Assembly: GCF_001463745.1 (NCBI RefSeq)
Contig: NZ_BBWJ01000035.1
Coordinates: 1 to 64,000 of the forward strand
Source: Aureimonas sp. AU22
GTDB taxonomy: Bacteria > Pseudomonadota > Alphaproteobacteria > Rhizobiales > Rhizobiaceae
Direction of reading: 5' to 3'
DNA length: 64,000 nucleotides
Shown: positions 15,913 through 26,805 of the stretch, in pieces
Layout of the letters: each line of letters opens with the position of its first letter
Numbering within the stretch: position 1 is the stretch's first letter
Made by a program: the position numbers and the translations under genes
The notes under the pieces: generated by a model
The model's input: only the letters and a program-made list of their open reading frames with translations
Told to the model about the DNA's origin: nothing
Database searches by the model: none

Positions 15913-18853
15913 GCTGAAGATCGGCGGGACCGCCACGCTGCACCCCTACGATGATCAGGAGTTCGCCAAGCGCCGTCAGGAGCTCGCCGCGCGCGCGCGC
16001 GATGCGGGCATGGACCGTCTGGCCGGATGGCTCGAGACCGAAGGCTGCTCCGACGCCGGGCGGCTGATCGCGGCGTTTTCCCTCTCGCCACATCTGGCCA
16101 CCGTCGCGGAACGGTCCCCAAGTTGGATCGACCGCCTGTTCGACGAGGACGCCGGGGAGCGCGTTCGCTCGATCATCGACGAACTCGGGCAGGGCATACC
16201 GGCCGACGTCTCGGAGGCGTCGGAAATGGCGTTCCTGCGGCAGGCCAAGGCCGAAGCGTCGCTGCTGATCGCCCTGCGCGATCTGTTCGGCGCCGCTGAC
16301 GCGAAACGGACGACGGCCGACCTGTCGGACCTTGCCGAGGCCGCCATCCGCCGGGCGCTTCGCTTCTGCCTCGCGGACCTGCAACGGCGCGGCCAGCTGG
16401 CGCTTCCGGACCCCGCCGATCCCGAAACCGGATGCGGGCTGACGGTGCTGGGCATGGGCAAGCTCGGGGGTCGCGAGCTGAACTACTCCAGCGACATCGA
16501 CATCATCCTGTTCTTCGAACCCGAGACATCAGCCATCCTCGACCAGAGCGAGAGCGTCGAGATGTTCTCGCGCCTCGGCCGGCGACTGGTTCGGATGATC
16601 GGGGAGCGCACGCGCGACGGATATGTCTTCCGCACCGACCTGCGGCTGCGCCCGGACCCCTCCGCCATGCCGCTCGCGATCCCGATCCCGTCCGCGCTGA
16701 TCTACTACGAGGGTGCGGGGCGGGACTGGGAGCGGGCCGCGATGATCAAGGCGCGACCGGTTGCCGGCGACCCGGCGGTCGGCGCCGGTTTCCAGCGCGA
16801 GATCGCCCCGTTCGTCTGGCGCCGTTATCTCGACTTCGTGGCCATCGCCGACATCCAGGCGATGAAGTCCAAGATCGACCGCCATCGCGGATTCGAGGGA
16901 ATCGCCACGGCCGGGCACAACGTCAAGCTCGGGCAGGGCGGTATCCGCGAGGTGGAGTTTTTCGCGCAGGCGCAGCAGCTCATCGCCGGCGGCCGTTTGC
17001 CCCAGTTGCGGACCCGGCGGACCGACGAGGCACTGGAGCGGTTGGCGGCGGAAGGCTGGGTCGCGCCGGGCGTCGCGGCCGAGCTGACGGAAGCCTACTG
17101 GTTCCTGCGCCGGGTCGAGCATGCGATCCAGATGGTCGCCGACGAGCAGAGCCACACGCTCCCGACCGCGAGGGAGGACCTCGTGCGGATCGCACGGCTT
17201 TGCAACTTCGAGGGCCTGGAGGATTTCGAAGCCGCGCTCCTTCGGCGTCTGCGGAGCGTTCAGGCGCGGTTCTCGGCCCTGTTCTCCGACGGCCGCGCCG
17301 CGCGTGACGACGAGACCGGCGTCGATGCCCTCCTGGAGGACGAAGCCGACGCGGCGGCGCTCGGCTGGCTTGCGGAGCGTGGCTACAACCGGCCGGCCGA
17401 CATCGGACGGATCGTCCACCGCTGGGGATCGGGACGCTATCGCGCCATGCGCTCGGAGGCCGCGCGCGAGCAGTTCGTCGCCGTTCTGCCGTCCCTGCTC
17501 CAGGCCTTCGCCGGCGGTGCCGACCCGGACGGTGCGCTCGCCGCATTCGACCGCTTTCTGGAAGGCCTTCCGTCGGGCCTCCAGTTCTTCTCGCTCATCG
17601 CTTCCAACCCGCGGCTACTGGAACTCCTGGCGCGCATCATCACCGCCTCTCCGCGCCTCGCCGACACGATCGCTCGCCGTCCGCACGTCTTCGACGCCCT
17701 TCTCGATCCCGCCTTCTTTTCGGAACTCCCGACGCGCGATCTCATCCGCGAGCGGCTCACCGCCTTCCTTGCCGACGCTCGTTTCTTCGAGGAGCGGCTC
17801 GACCGTCTGCGCATCTTCGCATCGGAGCAGCGCTTTCTCGTCGGCGTGCGGCTTCTCTCGGGCGCCCTGGAAGGGGAAGCGGCGGGGCTCGCCTTCTCCG
17901 ATCTCGCGGAGGCGGTGCTGGGCGAAGTGCTGGGTGCGGTCGAAGGTGAGTTCGTGCGCACCCATGGGCGGGTCGCGGGCGGCCGGATCGCGGTTCTTGG
18001 TCTGGGGCGTCTCGGCTCGCGCGAGCTGACGGCCACGTCCGACATCGACCTGATGCTGCTCTACGACCACGATGCGGAGGCGGAAAGCTCGGACGGCACC
18101 CGGCCGCTGCCGGTTTCGACCTACTACGCCCGCCTGACGCAGCGCCTGATCTCGGCCTTGACCTCGCCGACGGCGGAAGGGGTGCTCTACGAAGTCGACT
18201 TCCGTCTGCGCCCGTCGGGAAACAAGGGGCCGCTGGCCACCCAGATCGGCGCGTTCCGCAAGTACCAGGCCGAGGCCTGGACCTGGGAGCGAATGGCGCT
18301 GACGCGCTCGCGCCCGATGGCGGGGGACGAGCGACTGTGCGACGAGATCCGCGAGGCCGTGCACGAGGCGATCCGTTCGCACGAGGCCGATCCGCTCCTG
18401 TCCGACGACGTCGCCGATATGCGCGCCCGGCTGGATGGCCAGAAGCCCGCGCGCGGAGCGCTCGATCTGAAGCGCATCGCCGGCGGGCTGACCGACCTCG
18501 AGTTCCTGGCGCAATGGAGCATCCTGACCGGGATCGTGCCGCTCGACTTCATCGGCGAGCCGACCGGCACGGTGATCGAGGTTCTGCGTCAACGGCTGCG
18601 CGATCGCGACGTCACCGGCGATCATCTTCCCAAGGCGATGCGCGAGATGACGCGCGTCATGCAGATCCTGCGCCTCGGTGGAGACCGCGCGTTCAATGTC
18701 GCGGACGTGCCGGGACCGCTGGCCGATCGTATCGCCGCCTCGCTCGATCTCGCCGACCGGTCCGGCATCGAGCCGCAGATCGCTCAAGCCGCGCGGGAGG
18801 TCCGCCATGTCTTCGAGGCGACGATCCCCTATCGCGGCGCCACCGGCGCCTGA
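15890..18853 (+). CDS. glnE: bifunctional glutamine synthetase adenylyltransferase/adenylyl-removing enzyme GlnE
   Basis: A 987-residue protein with two nucleotidyltransferase halves. The N-terminal adenylyl-removing half shows GMGKLGGRELNYSSDIDI (about residue 185); the C-terminal adenylyl-transferring half shows GLGRLGSRELTATSDIDL (about 703). Each has the GS/SD-X-D metal site and a downstream helical GlnD-like domain. GlnE switches glutamine synthetase activity by (de)adenylylation under PII control. ATG 15890, inside the end of the kinase gene, fits the family N-terminus; the open frame extends 22 codons further upstream. Length is normal. Confidence 0.95.
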   Translation: MTEPARLELKIGGTATLHPYDDQEFAKRRQELAARARDAGMDRLAGWLETEGCSDAGRLIAAFSLSPHLATVAERSPSWIDRLFDEDAGERVRSIIDELGQGIPADVSEASEMAFLRQAKAEASLLIALRDLFGAADAKRTTADLSDLAEAAIRRALRFCLADLQRRGQLALPDPADPETGCGLTVLGMGKLGGRELNYSSDIDIILFFEPETSAILDQSESVEMFSRLGRRLVRMIGERTRDGYVFRTDLRLRPDPSAMPLAIPIPSALIYYEGAGRDWERAAMIKARPVAGDPAVGAGFQREIAPFVWRRYLDFVAIADIQAMKSKIDRHRGFEGIATAGHNVKLGQGGIREVEFFAQAQQLIAGGRLPQLRTRRTDEALERLAAEGWVAPGVAAELTEAYWFLRRVEHAIQMVADEQSHTLPTAREDLVRIARLCNFEGLEDFEAALLRRLRSVQARFSALFSDGRAARDDETGVDALLEDEADAAALGWLAERGYNRPADIGRIVHRWGSGRYRAMRSEAAREQFVAVLPSLLQAFAGGADPDGALAAFDRFLEGLPSGLQFFSLIASNPRLLELLARIITASPRLADTIARRPHVFDALLDPAFFSELPTRDLIRERLTAFLADARFFEERLDRLRIFASEQRFLVGVRLLSGALEGEAAGLAFSDLAEAVLGEVLGAVEGEFVRTHGRVAGGRIAVLGLGRLGSRELTATSDIDLMLLYDHDAEAESSDGTRPLPVSTYYARLTQRLISALTSPTAEGVLYEVDFRLRPSGNKGPLATQIGAFRKYQAEAWTWERMALTRSRPMAGDERLCDEIREAVHEAIRSHEADPLLSDDVADMRARLDGQKPARGALDLKRIAGGLTDLEFLAQWSILTGIVPLDFIGEPTGTVIEVLRQRLRDRDVTGDHLPKAMREMTRVMQILRLGGDRAFNVADVPGPLADRIAASLDLADRSGIEPQIAQAAREVRHVFEATIPYRGATGA

Positions 18854-18859
18854 TCGCGT

Positions 18860-21211
<2,352 letters not shown>

Positions 21212-21393
21212 TGATCCATCCCTCGTCGCTGCATGCGATCCGGGCGCCGCAAGCCCGAATCCCACAAGCAATGAATCAGACGGGGACTCGCTTGTCCAGA
21301 AGCGCGGGGCGAACGGCGAGGCGCTGTGCAATCCTGATTTCTCATTGTTGCACAGGATCAACAGGGCTTTTCCGCAGCTTTCGCCAGCTGTGG

Positions 21394-21408
21394 TTAACGA
21401 GACATTTT
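21394..21408 (-). promoter_or_regulatory. candidate CtrA box upstream of the PleC-like kinase
   Basis: The plus strand reads GGTTAAC followed by a T run: TTAA at 21394-21397, 7 bases, then TTTT at 21405-21408. This is one full half and one degenerate half of the TTAA-N7-TTAA CtrA consensus. It lies 183 bases upstream of the chosen start, between pepN and the kinase gene. Binding is inferred. Confidence 0.4.
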
Positions 21409-21430
21409 TGCGGAAATTTTCATCGCGGCG

Positions 21431-24085
21431 TCACGTCAGTGTGCGGTCGAGGATGTCGCTGAGATCGCGCGAGAGACCGGGGCGACCGGCAAGGTCCGCC
21501 AGTGCCAGGCGGGCTTGTTCCCGGCGTCCGGGCTCGAACGAGCGCCAGGAGCGGAACGAGGTGGCCAGCCGCGCTGCGGTCTGCGGGTTCAGCCGGTCCA
21601 GCTCTTCCAGACGCTCCGCGGTCCACCGGTATCCCTCGCCGTCGGCTCGGTGGAAGACGCGCTGGTTGCCCGTGGCGAAGCCGCCGATCAGCGCACGGGC
21701 CCGATTGGGGTTGGCGAGCGTGAATTTCGGGTGGCGGGCGAGCTCGCGCACCGTGTCGAGGGTCGCCGGGTGCGGCACGGTCGCCTGCAGGGTGAACCAC
21801 TTGTCGAGGACGAGCGGGTCGGCCTCGAAGGCGCGGTAGAAGCGATCGAGCGCCTCCGCCGTTTCCGGCGCATCCGGGAAACGATGGGCGAGGATCGTCG
21901 CCGCCGCCATCCGGTCGGTCATGTTGTCCGCAGCGAGGAAGGCCTCGAAGGTCGAGGCGGGATCCTCGTCGGCGGCGCTGAGGAACATCAGGAGCGCGTT
22001 GCGCAGGGCGCGCCTTCCGGCGCTTGCGGCATCCGCGCCGAAGGTCTCGCCCGGCCGTGCCAGCGCGTCGCGCACCGCACGGAACGCTCGCTCGCCTGCC
22101 TTCGCGACGCAACGGATCGCGTCCTCCCTCGCACCGTGCACGGCTTCCGGATCGACGTTCGTGCCGACCAGCCGTCCGATCTCGGATTCTCCGGGGACAG
22201 CGATCATCTGCGCGCGGAGCGCGGGCTCGAGCGCCTCTTCCGCCGCGCAATCAACCAGCGCCTCGACGAGGCGCGGGTCGAGCGGAGCGGAGCTGCCCGC
22301 GACGGACGCGTCGCGCAGGGCTTCGCCCAGGAGGTCGGTCAGTGCACGCCAGCGCCCGAACCCGTTGGGGTCGAGCCGCGCCAGCGCCAGACGGTCCTCG
22401 CGGCTCTGCTCGTGGCGAAGGGTGACGGGGGCCGAGAAGTCCCGGAGGATCGACAGGCGAGGGCGCTCGGACAGACCCGCGAACACGACGTCCGCCTCGG
22501 CGGTGACGAGATGGATCACGTCGCCCTCGACCTCGGCAGCGCCGGCGAGAGGGTTCGCATCCATGTCCGCGCCGTTGCCGCCGACCAGCCCGAAGCGGAT
22601 CGGGATGTGCATCGGCTCCGTGCCCGTCCCCGCCGCACCCTTCGCAAGGTTCTGACGCAGCGACACGGTCAAGCGCCCGTCCGCATAGCTTTCGCGCACC
22701 TCGAGGTCCGGCGTGCCGGCCTGCTCGTACCAGAGCGCGAACTGCTGGAGGTCGGTGTCCGTCGCGTCGGCGAAGCAGCGCAGGAAGTCCTCGATCGTCG
22801 CCGCATCGCCGTCGTGCCGCGCGAAGTAGAGGTCCATTCCGGCGCGAAAACCGTTCTCGCCGAGGATCGTCGCCAGCATGCGGACGAGCTCGGCGCCTTT
22901 CTCGTAGATCGTCGCCGTGTAGAAGTTGTTGATCTCGCGGTATTGCGTCGGGCGCACGGGGTGCTGCAGCGGTCCCTGGTCTTCGGGAAACTGCTGCGCT
23001 TTGAGGCCGTGGACGGAGGCGATGCGCTTGACGGTCCGCGAGCGCTCGTCGGCACTGAACTCCTGGTCGCGGTAGACCGTCAGCCCTTCCTTGAGGCACA
23101 GCTGGAACCAGTCGCGGCAGGTGATGCGATTGCCCGTCCAGTTGTGGAAGTATTCGTGGGCGATCACGGTCTCGACGCCCGCATAGTCGCCGTCCGTCGC
23201 GGTGTCGGGCGCGAGCAGAACATACTTGTGGTTGAAGACGTTGAGGCCCTTGTTCTCCATCGCGCCCATGTTGAAGTCCGAGATCGCGACGATGTTGAAG
23301 ACGTCGAGGTCGTATTCGCACCCGAAGCGGCGCTCGTCCCAGACCATCGAGCGCTTGAGGGCGTCCATCGCGTAGGCCGCGCGATCGGCGAGGCCGGGCT
23401 CGGTGTAGATCGCAAGGTCGACCGGGCGCCCGCTCGCCGTCCGGAACGTGTCCTCCAGGACGTCGAGACGCCCCGCCACAAGGGCGAAGAGATAGGACGG
23501 CTTGGGGTGCGGGTCGTCCCAGACCGCGAAATGCCGTCCGCCGCCGAGATCGCCGCTTTCCCCCGGGTTGCCGTTCGACAGGAGGATCGGCGCCGCGTCC
23601 CGGTCGGCCTCCAGGCGCACGCGGTAGGTCGCCAGCACGTCCGGCCGGTCGAGGAAGTAGGTGATGCGGCGAAAGCCCTCCGCCTCGCACTGGGTGCACC
23701 AGATGCCGTTGGAGCGGTAGAGCCCCATGAGTTCGGTGTTCTTCTCCGGCTCGAGCCGGGTCGAGATCCGCAACGCGAAGGGGACGGCGGGCAGATCGCG
23801 CACCGTCAGGCGATCAGGGGAGACCTCGAAGCGGGCGGGGTCGACCGCGGCATCGTCGAGGTGGAGCGAGACCAGGCGCAACGCGTCGCCGTCGAGGACC
23901 AGCGGCTCGGCCGGATCGGCACCCTCGGCGCGCTCGGCATGGATCGTGGTCTCGACGTCGGCGTGCCCGTCGTGGAGCGCGATCCGCATCTCGACGTGCC
24001 GGATCCGGAAGGCGGGCGGACGGTAGTCCGAAAGGCGGATCACTTGGCCGTCGTCGGTGCGCAGCATGGCGGAGGCGTCTCCCAT
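21431..24085 (-). CDS. pepN: aminopeptidase N (M1 family)
   Basis: An 884-residue zinc aminopeptidase. The exopeptidase motif GAMEN is in FNMGAMENKGLNVFNHKY, and the zinc site is HEYFH (His310, Glu311, His314) with Glu333 in LKEGLTVYRD, exactly the HEXXH-X18-E spacing. The order of domains (beta saddle, thermolysin-like, beta sandwich, C-terminal helical) and the length match E. coli PepN-type enzymes. It removes N-terminal residues from cytoplasmic peptides. ATG 24085 is used; an internal Met at residue 7 is an alternative. It is divergent from the DMT transporter. Confidence 0.94.
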   Translation of the reverse strand: MGDASAMLRTDDGQVIRLSDYRPPAFRIRHVEMRIALHDGHADVETTIHAERAEGADPAEPLVLDGDALRLVSLHLDDAAVDPARFEVSPDRLTVRDLPAVPFALRISTRLEPEKNTELMGLYRSNGIWCTQCEAEGFRRITYFLDRPDVLATYRVRLEADRDAAPILLSNGNPGESGDLGGGRHFAVWDDPHPKPSYLFALVAGRLDVLEDTFRTASGRPVDLAIYTEPGLADRAAYAMDALKRSMVWDERRFGCEYDLDVFNIVAISDFNMGAMENKGLNVFNHKYVLLAPDTATDGDYAGVETVIAHEYFHNWTGNRITCRDWFQLCLKEGLTVYRDQEFSADERSRTVKRIASVHGLKAQQFPEDQGPLQHPVRPTQYREINNFYTATIYEKGAELVRMLATILGENGFRAGMDLYFARHDGDAATIEDFLRCFADATDTDLQQFALWYEQAGTPDLEVRESYADGRLTVSLRQNLAKGAAGTGTEPMHIPIRFGLVGGNGADMDANPLAGAAEVEGDVIHLVTAEADVVFAGLSERPRLSILRDFSAPVTLRHEQSREDRLALARLDPNGFGRWRALTDLLGEALRDASVAGSSAPLDPRLVEALVDCAAEEALEPALRAQMIAVPGESEIGRLVGTNVDPEAVHGAREDAIRCVAKAGERAFRAVRDALARPGETFGADAASAGRRALRNALLMFLSAADEDPASTFEAFLAADNMTDRMAAATILAHRFPDAPETAEALDRFYRAFEADPLVLDKWFTLQATVPHPATLDTVRELARHPKFTLANPNRARALIGGFATGNQRVFHRADGEGYRWTAERLEELDRLNPQTAARLATSFRSWRSFEPGRREQARLALADLAGRPGLSRDLSDILDRTLT

Positions 24086-24321
24086 ATCGATCGCAACGGG
24101 ATAATCGTCGCCGGTGCGCTTGCCAACGGCAATCCGCGCTCACGTATCGGCAGCCGCCGTCGCGAAAGGTGAGGCGGAGCGACGGTTTCCCGCCTCGACG
24201 CTCGGAAGGAGGCAGCCTAAAGAGGACCCTGGCGCTCGCCCGAGTCCGCCGGCCGGTGGCTGCGTCGCATTCCGTCCGAAGGCGTGGCCGCGCCGTCCTC
24301 AGCCGAAGCCGATCCGCCGTC

Positions 24322-25272
24322 ATGAATGCCTCGCCTCCCCATGCGCTCGCCCTCAGGCCCATGCTCGGCATCGGCCTCAAGGTCGTGTCCGTCACCGTGT
24401 TCGTGGGCATGCAGACCACGCTGAAGGCACTCGGTCCGGAGATCCCGGCCGGCCAGCTCGTGTTCTTCCGCTCCTTCTTCGCGCTCGTGCCGGTGCTCGC
24501 CTACCTCTGCTGGTTGGGAACGCTTCGCACCGCCTTCCATACGCGCGACATCGGCGGCCACTTCATCCGCGGCGCGATCGGCGTCACGTCCATGGCGTTC
24601 GGGTTCTATGCGATCGGGCGGCTGCCCTACCCCGAGTGGATCACGATCTCCTACGCATCGCCGCTCCTGACGGTGGTGTTCGCCGCGATCTTCCTGCGCG
24701 AACACGTCGGGCGCTTCCGCTGGACGGCGGTGCTGGTCGGTCTGTGCGGCATCGTCGTCGTGATCGCGCCCAACCTGTCGCTCGACGTCGGCACGCTCTC
24801 CGGGGCCCAGCGCCTCGGCATGATCGCCTCGCTCGCCGGCGCCGCCTTCGCGGCGGTAGCCATGATCCAGGTGCGCCGTCTCGTGCGCACGGAGCCGACC
24901 ACGACGATCGTCGTCTACTTCTCCATCTGTTGCAGCGTGATCGCCCTTGTGAGCCTACCCTTCGGATGGGTTTGGCCCAGCCCGTGGCAGGCCTCGCTTC
25001 TGGTGCTCGCCGGCATCTTCGGCGGGATCGGGCAGTTGCTTCTCACGGCCTGTTATCGCTACGCGGAAGCGTCCACCATCGCGCCCTTCGAATACACGTC
25101 CATGCTCATGGCGGTGGCGATCGGCGCGGCACTGTTCGGCGAGGTGGCGAGCCCGACCACGCTTCTCGGCGGCGCCATCGTGGTGTCGGCGGGTGTGTTC
25201 ATCATCTTGCGCGAGCATCGGCTCGGTATCGAACGCAAGCGGGCGCGAAGCGTCTCCCCGCCCCAGAACTGA
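24322..25272 (+). CDS. DMT-superfamily (EamA-type) transporter
   Basis: A 316-residue inner-membrane protein with about ten hydrophobic helices arranged as two EamA repeats (about 15-150 and 160-300). The block MAFGFYAIGRLPYPEWITI and the glutamate-rich end EYTSMLMAVAIGAALFGE are typical of RhaT/YdcZ-like drug/metabolite exporters found in Rhizobiales. The substrate cannot be told. ATG 24322 begins MNASPPHALALRPMLGIG; the frame runs 51 codons further upstream through arginine-rich noncoding-like sequence. It converges with the next gene over a shared hairpin. Confidence 0.85.
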   Translation: MNASPPHALALRPMLGIGLKVVSVTVFVGMQTTLKALGPEIPAGQLVFFRSFFALVPVLAYLCWLGTLRTAFHTRDIGGHFIRGAIGVTSMAFGFYAIGRLPYPEWITISYASPLLTVVFAAIFLREHVGRFRWTAVLVGLCGIVVVIAPNLSLDVGTLSGAQRLGMIASLAGAAFAAVAMIQVRRLVRTEPTTTIVVYFSICCSVIALVSLPFGWVWPSPWQASLLVLAGIFGGIGQLLLTACYRYAEASTIAPFEYTSMLMAVAIGAALFGEVASPTTLLGGAIVVSAGVFIILREHRLGIERKRARSVSPPQN

Positions 25273-25275
25273 AGA

Positions 25276-25311
25276 GGGGCGCGGACCCCAGTCGGTCCAC
25301 GCCCCATCTTT
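25276..25311. terminator. bidirectional terminator between convergent genes
   Basis: A 12-base stem with one mismatch, GGGGCGCGGACC (25276-25287) against GGTCCACGCCCC (25294-25305), lies 3 bases after the transporter stop and 33 bases from the stop of the convergent small gene. Confidence 0.65.
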
Positions 25312-25338
25312 GGTTCGTTTCGGCGATCAGCCGAAGGC

Positions 25339-25650
25339 TCAGTCCTTCGGCGGGGTGTAGTTGTAGAACGCCGCCCCGGAACCGGGGACGCCGAACGACG
25401 ACGGTGCCGCTTCCTCCTGCGCCCGCTCGCGACCGAATGTCTGGCGATTGGGTGCGCCGAACGTCGCGCTCTCGGTCGTGCGGCCGTGGTTCAGGCGCTG
25501 GTCGTTCCAGGCCTTCTCCTGCTGATCGTGATGGTAGCGAACGGTCTTTTCCTGACCCGTCAGCGCCGGTCTCGTCTGCTGCGCCAGCGCTGCGGTTCCA
25601 AAGCCCGTGGAGGCGATCAGGGCTGCTGCGATCATGGTCTTGGTCTTCAT
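25339..25650 (-). CDS. small secreted protein of unknown function
   Basis: A 103-residue protein with a clear signal peptide (MKTKTMIAAALIAS followed by a cut near ALAQQ). The mature part is polar, low in hydrophobic residues and probably unfolded, with KAWNDQRLNHG and a C-terminal AAFYNYTPPKD. A strong ribosome binding site (GAGGAG) precedes the ATG. I do not recognise the family. It converges with the transporter and is transcribed in the same direction as the uracil-DNA glycosylase that follows downstream of the transporter, but 138 bases from it. Confidence 0.65.
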   Translation of the reverse strand: MKTKTMIAAALIASTGFGTAALAQQTRPALTGQEKTVRYHHDQQEKAWNDQRLNHGRTTESATFGAPNRQTFGRERAQEEAAPSSFGVPGSGAAFYNYTPPKD

Positions 25651-25788
25651 GATCGAAACTCCTCATCCTGGGATCGGGCGCCGCTCACCCCGTCCGGTGG
25701 TCGACTTCACCCGTGTTTCGTCCTCCTAACGCCCCTTCGGCGATCCGGTTTCATCGACTTAGTAAGTTTCTCTTATTGGTTGGCGGCG

Positions 25789-26646
25789 TCAGGCAGTCTC
25801 GCCCAGCCGCTCCCGCAGCGACTGGAAGTCGCGCCACGCGAGGCGCTTTTGCGCCGGCTGGCGAAGCAGGAACGCCGGGTGGAGCATCGGCATCGCCGCG
25901 ATGTCCATGCCGCCGGGTGTCGTCAGCGAAAGCCATCGCCCCCGCAGTCGCGTAATGCCTTCGTCCGAGCGCAGGAGCGCCCGGCACGACGAGGAACCGA
26001 CGCAAACCAGAACGCGGGGCCGGACCAGCTCGATATGCCGGAGCGTGAACGGCAGGCAGGCTTCGGTCTCGGCGGGCGTCGGAGCGCGGTTCCCCGGTGG
26101 GCGCCAGGGCACGGTGTTGGTGACGCGCACCGCATCGCGCTCGATCCCGATCGCGGCGAGCATCCGGTTGAGGAGCTGGCCCGACTTGCCGACGAAAGGC
26201 TCGCCGGCCAGATCCTCGTCGCGGCCCGGCGCCTCGCCGACGAACATGACGTCGGCATCCTCCGCGCCGTTTCCGAACACGAGATGCTTGGCCGTCTGGC
26301 GCAGGCCACATCCGGTGAAGGCGGCGAGCATGTCGCGAAGCTCGGCAAGGGACGCGGCCTGCGCCGCCTTCGCGCGCGCGTCCGCCGCCGAGGTCGCATC
26401 GGCATCCGGCGGGATCGCTGCCGGCCGAGCCACGACGGTGGCCGGTTTGGGCGCGGGCGTGCTGGACTTCGCTTCCGCGGGACGCGGCGTCGTCGTCGGC
26501 GCACGGCGTCGGCCTGCCTCCGCTTCCGTCTCCGCGAAGCGATCGCGCGGCGTCTCACCGACGAAGGTCGAAACACCCGCCAGCTCATACCAGGCGAGCA
26601 AGGCGGTCCATTCTTCCGGGAAGGTTGTCGCGTCGGTTATAGACAT
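25789..26646 (-). CDS. family 4-like uracil-DNA glycosylase with an incomplete Fe-S cysteine set
   Basis: A 285-residue protein. The N-terminal third (about 40-90) is a proline/alanine-rich linker. The catalytic domain has GEAPGRDEDLAGEPFVGKSG (motif A), the conserved PPGNRAPTPAE block, and HPAFLLRQP (motif B), as in family 4 uracil-DNA glycosylases that excise uracil from DNA. Of the four cluster cysteines expected in family 4, only GCGL and EACLPF are visible; the C-X2-C partner is absent and the usual KCRPPGNR is VPWRPPGNR. The enzyme therefore probably lacks a normal 4Fe-4S cluster. It is divergent from the ETF-QO gene. Confidence 0.85.
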   Translation of the reverse strand: MSITDATTFPEEWTALLAWYELAGVSTFVGETPRDRFAETEAEAGRRRAPTTTPRPAEAKSSTPAPKPATVVARPAAIPPDADATSAADARAKAAQAASLAELRDMLAAFTGCGLRQTAKHLVFGNGAEDADVMFVGEAPGRDEDLAGEPFVGKSGQLLNRMLAAIGIERDAVRVTNTVPWRPPGNRAPTPAETEACLPFTLRHIELVRPRVLVCVGSSSCRALLRSDEGITRLRGRWLSLTTPGGMDIAAMPMLHPAFLLRQPAQKRLAWRDFQSLRERLGETA

Positions 26647-26698
26647 GCTCCCTCATACCGGTCATCCGATCGAAACGCACGTTCGCACGGATGCCGAT

Positions 26699-26713
26699 GA
26701 CGTTTACGTAAGA
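26699..26713. promoter_or_regulatory. palindromic operator-like site between the UDG and ETF-QO genes
   Basis: The sequence GACGTTTACGTAAGA is centred between divergent genes. It reads TGACG-TTTA-CGTAA, an imperfect inverted repeat (4 of 5 arm bases match). It lies about 95 bases upstream of the ETF-QO start. The pattern resembles, from memory, the MerR-family LiuR operators that control fatty-acid and branched-chain amino-acid oxidation, a role that would suit ETF-QO. A close relative is found at 35577-35590. Confidence 0.45.
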
Positions 26714-26805
26714 ACAGCGAGTGTCACCGCTCGGAAAATTCCTATATGAGCGGCACTTACGATTTGGACCCGTTCCAGACTGAACAAAGACGGAGGAACT
26801 TGCCC

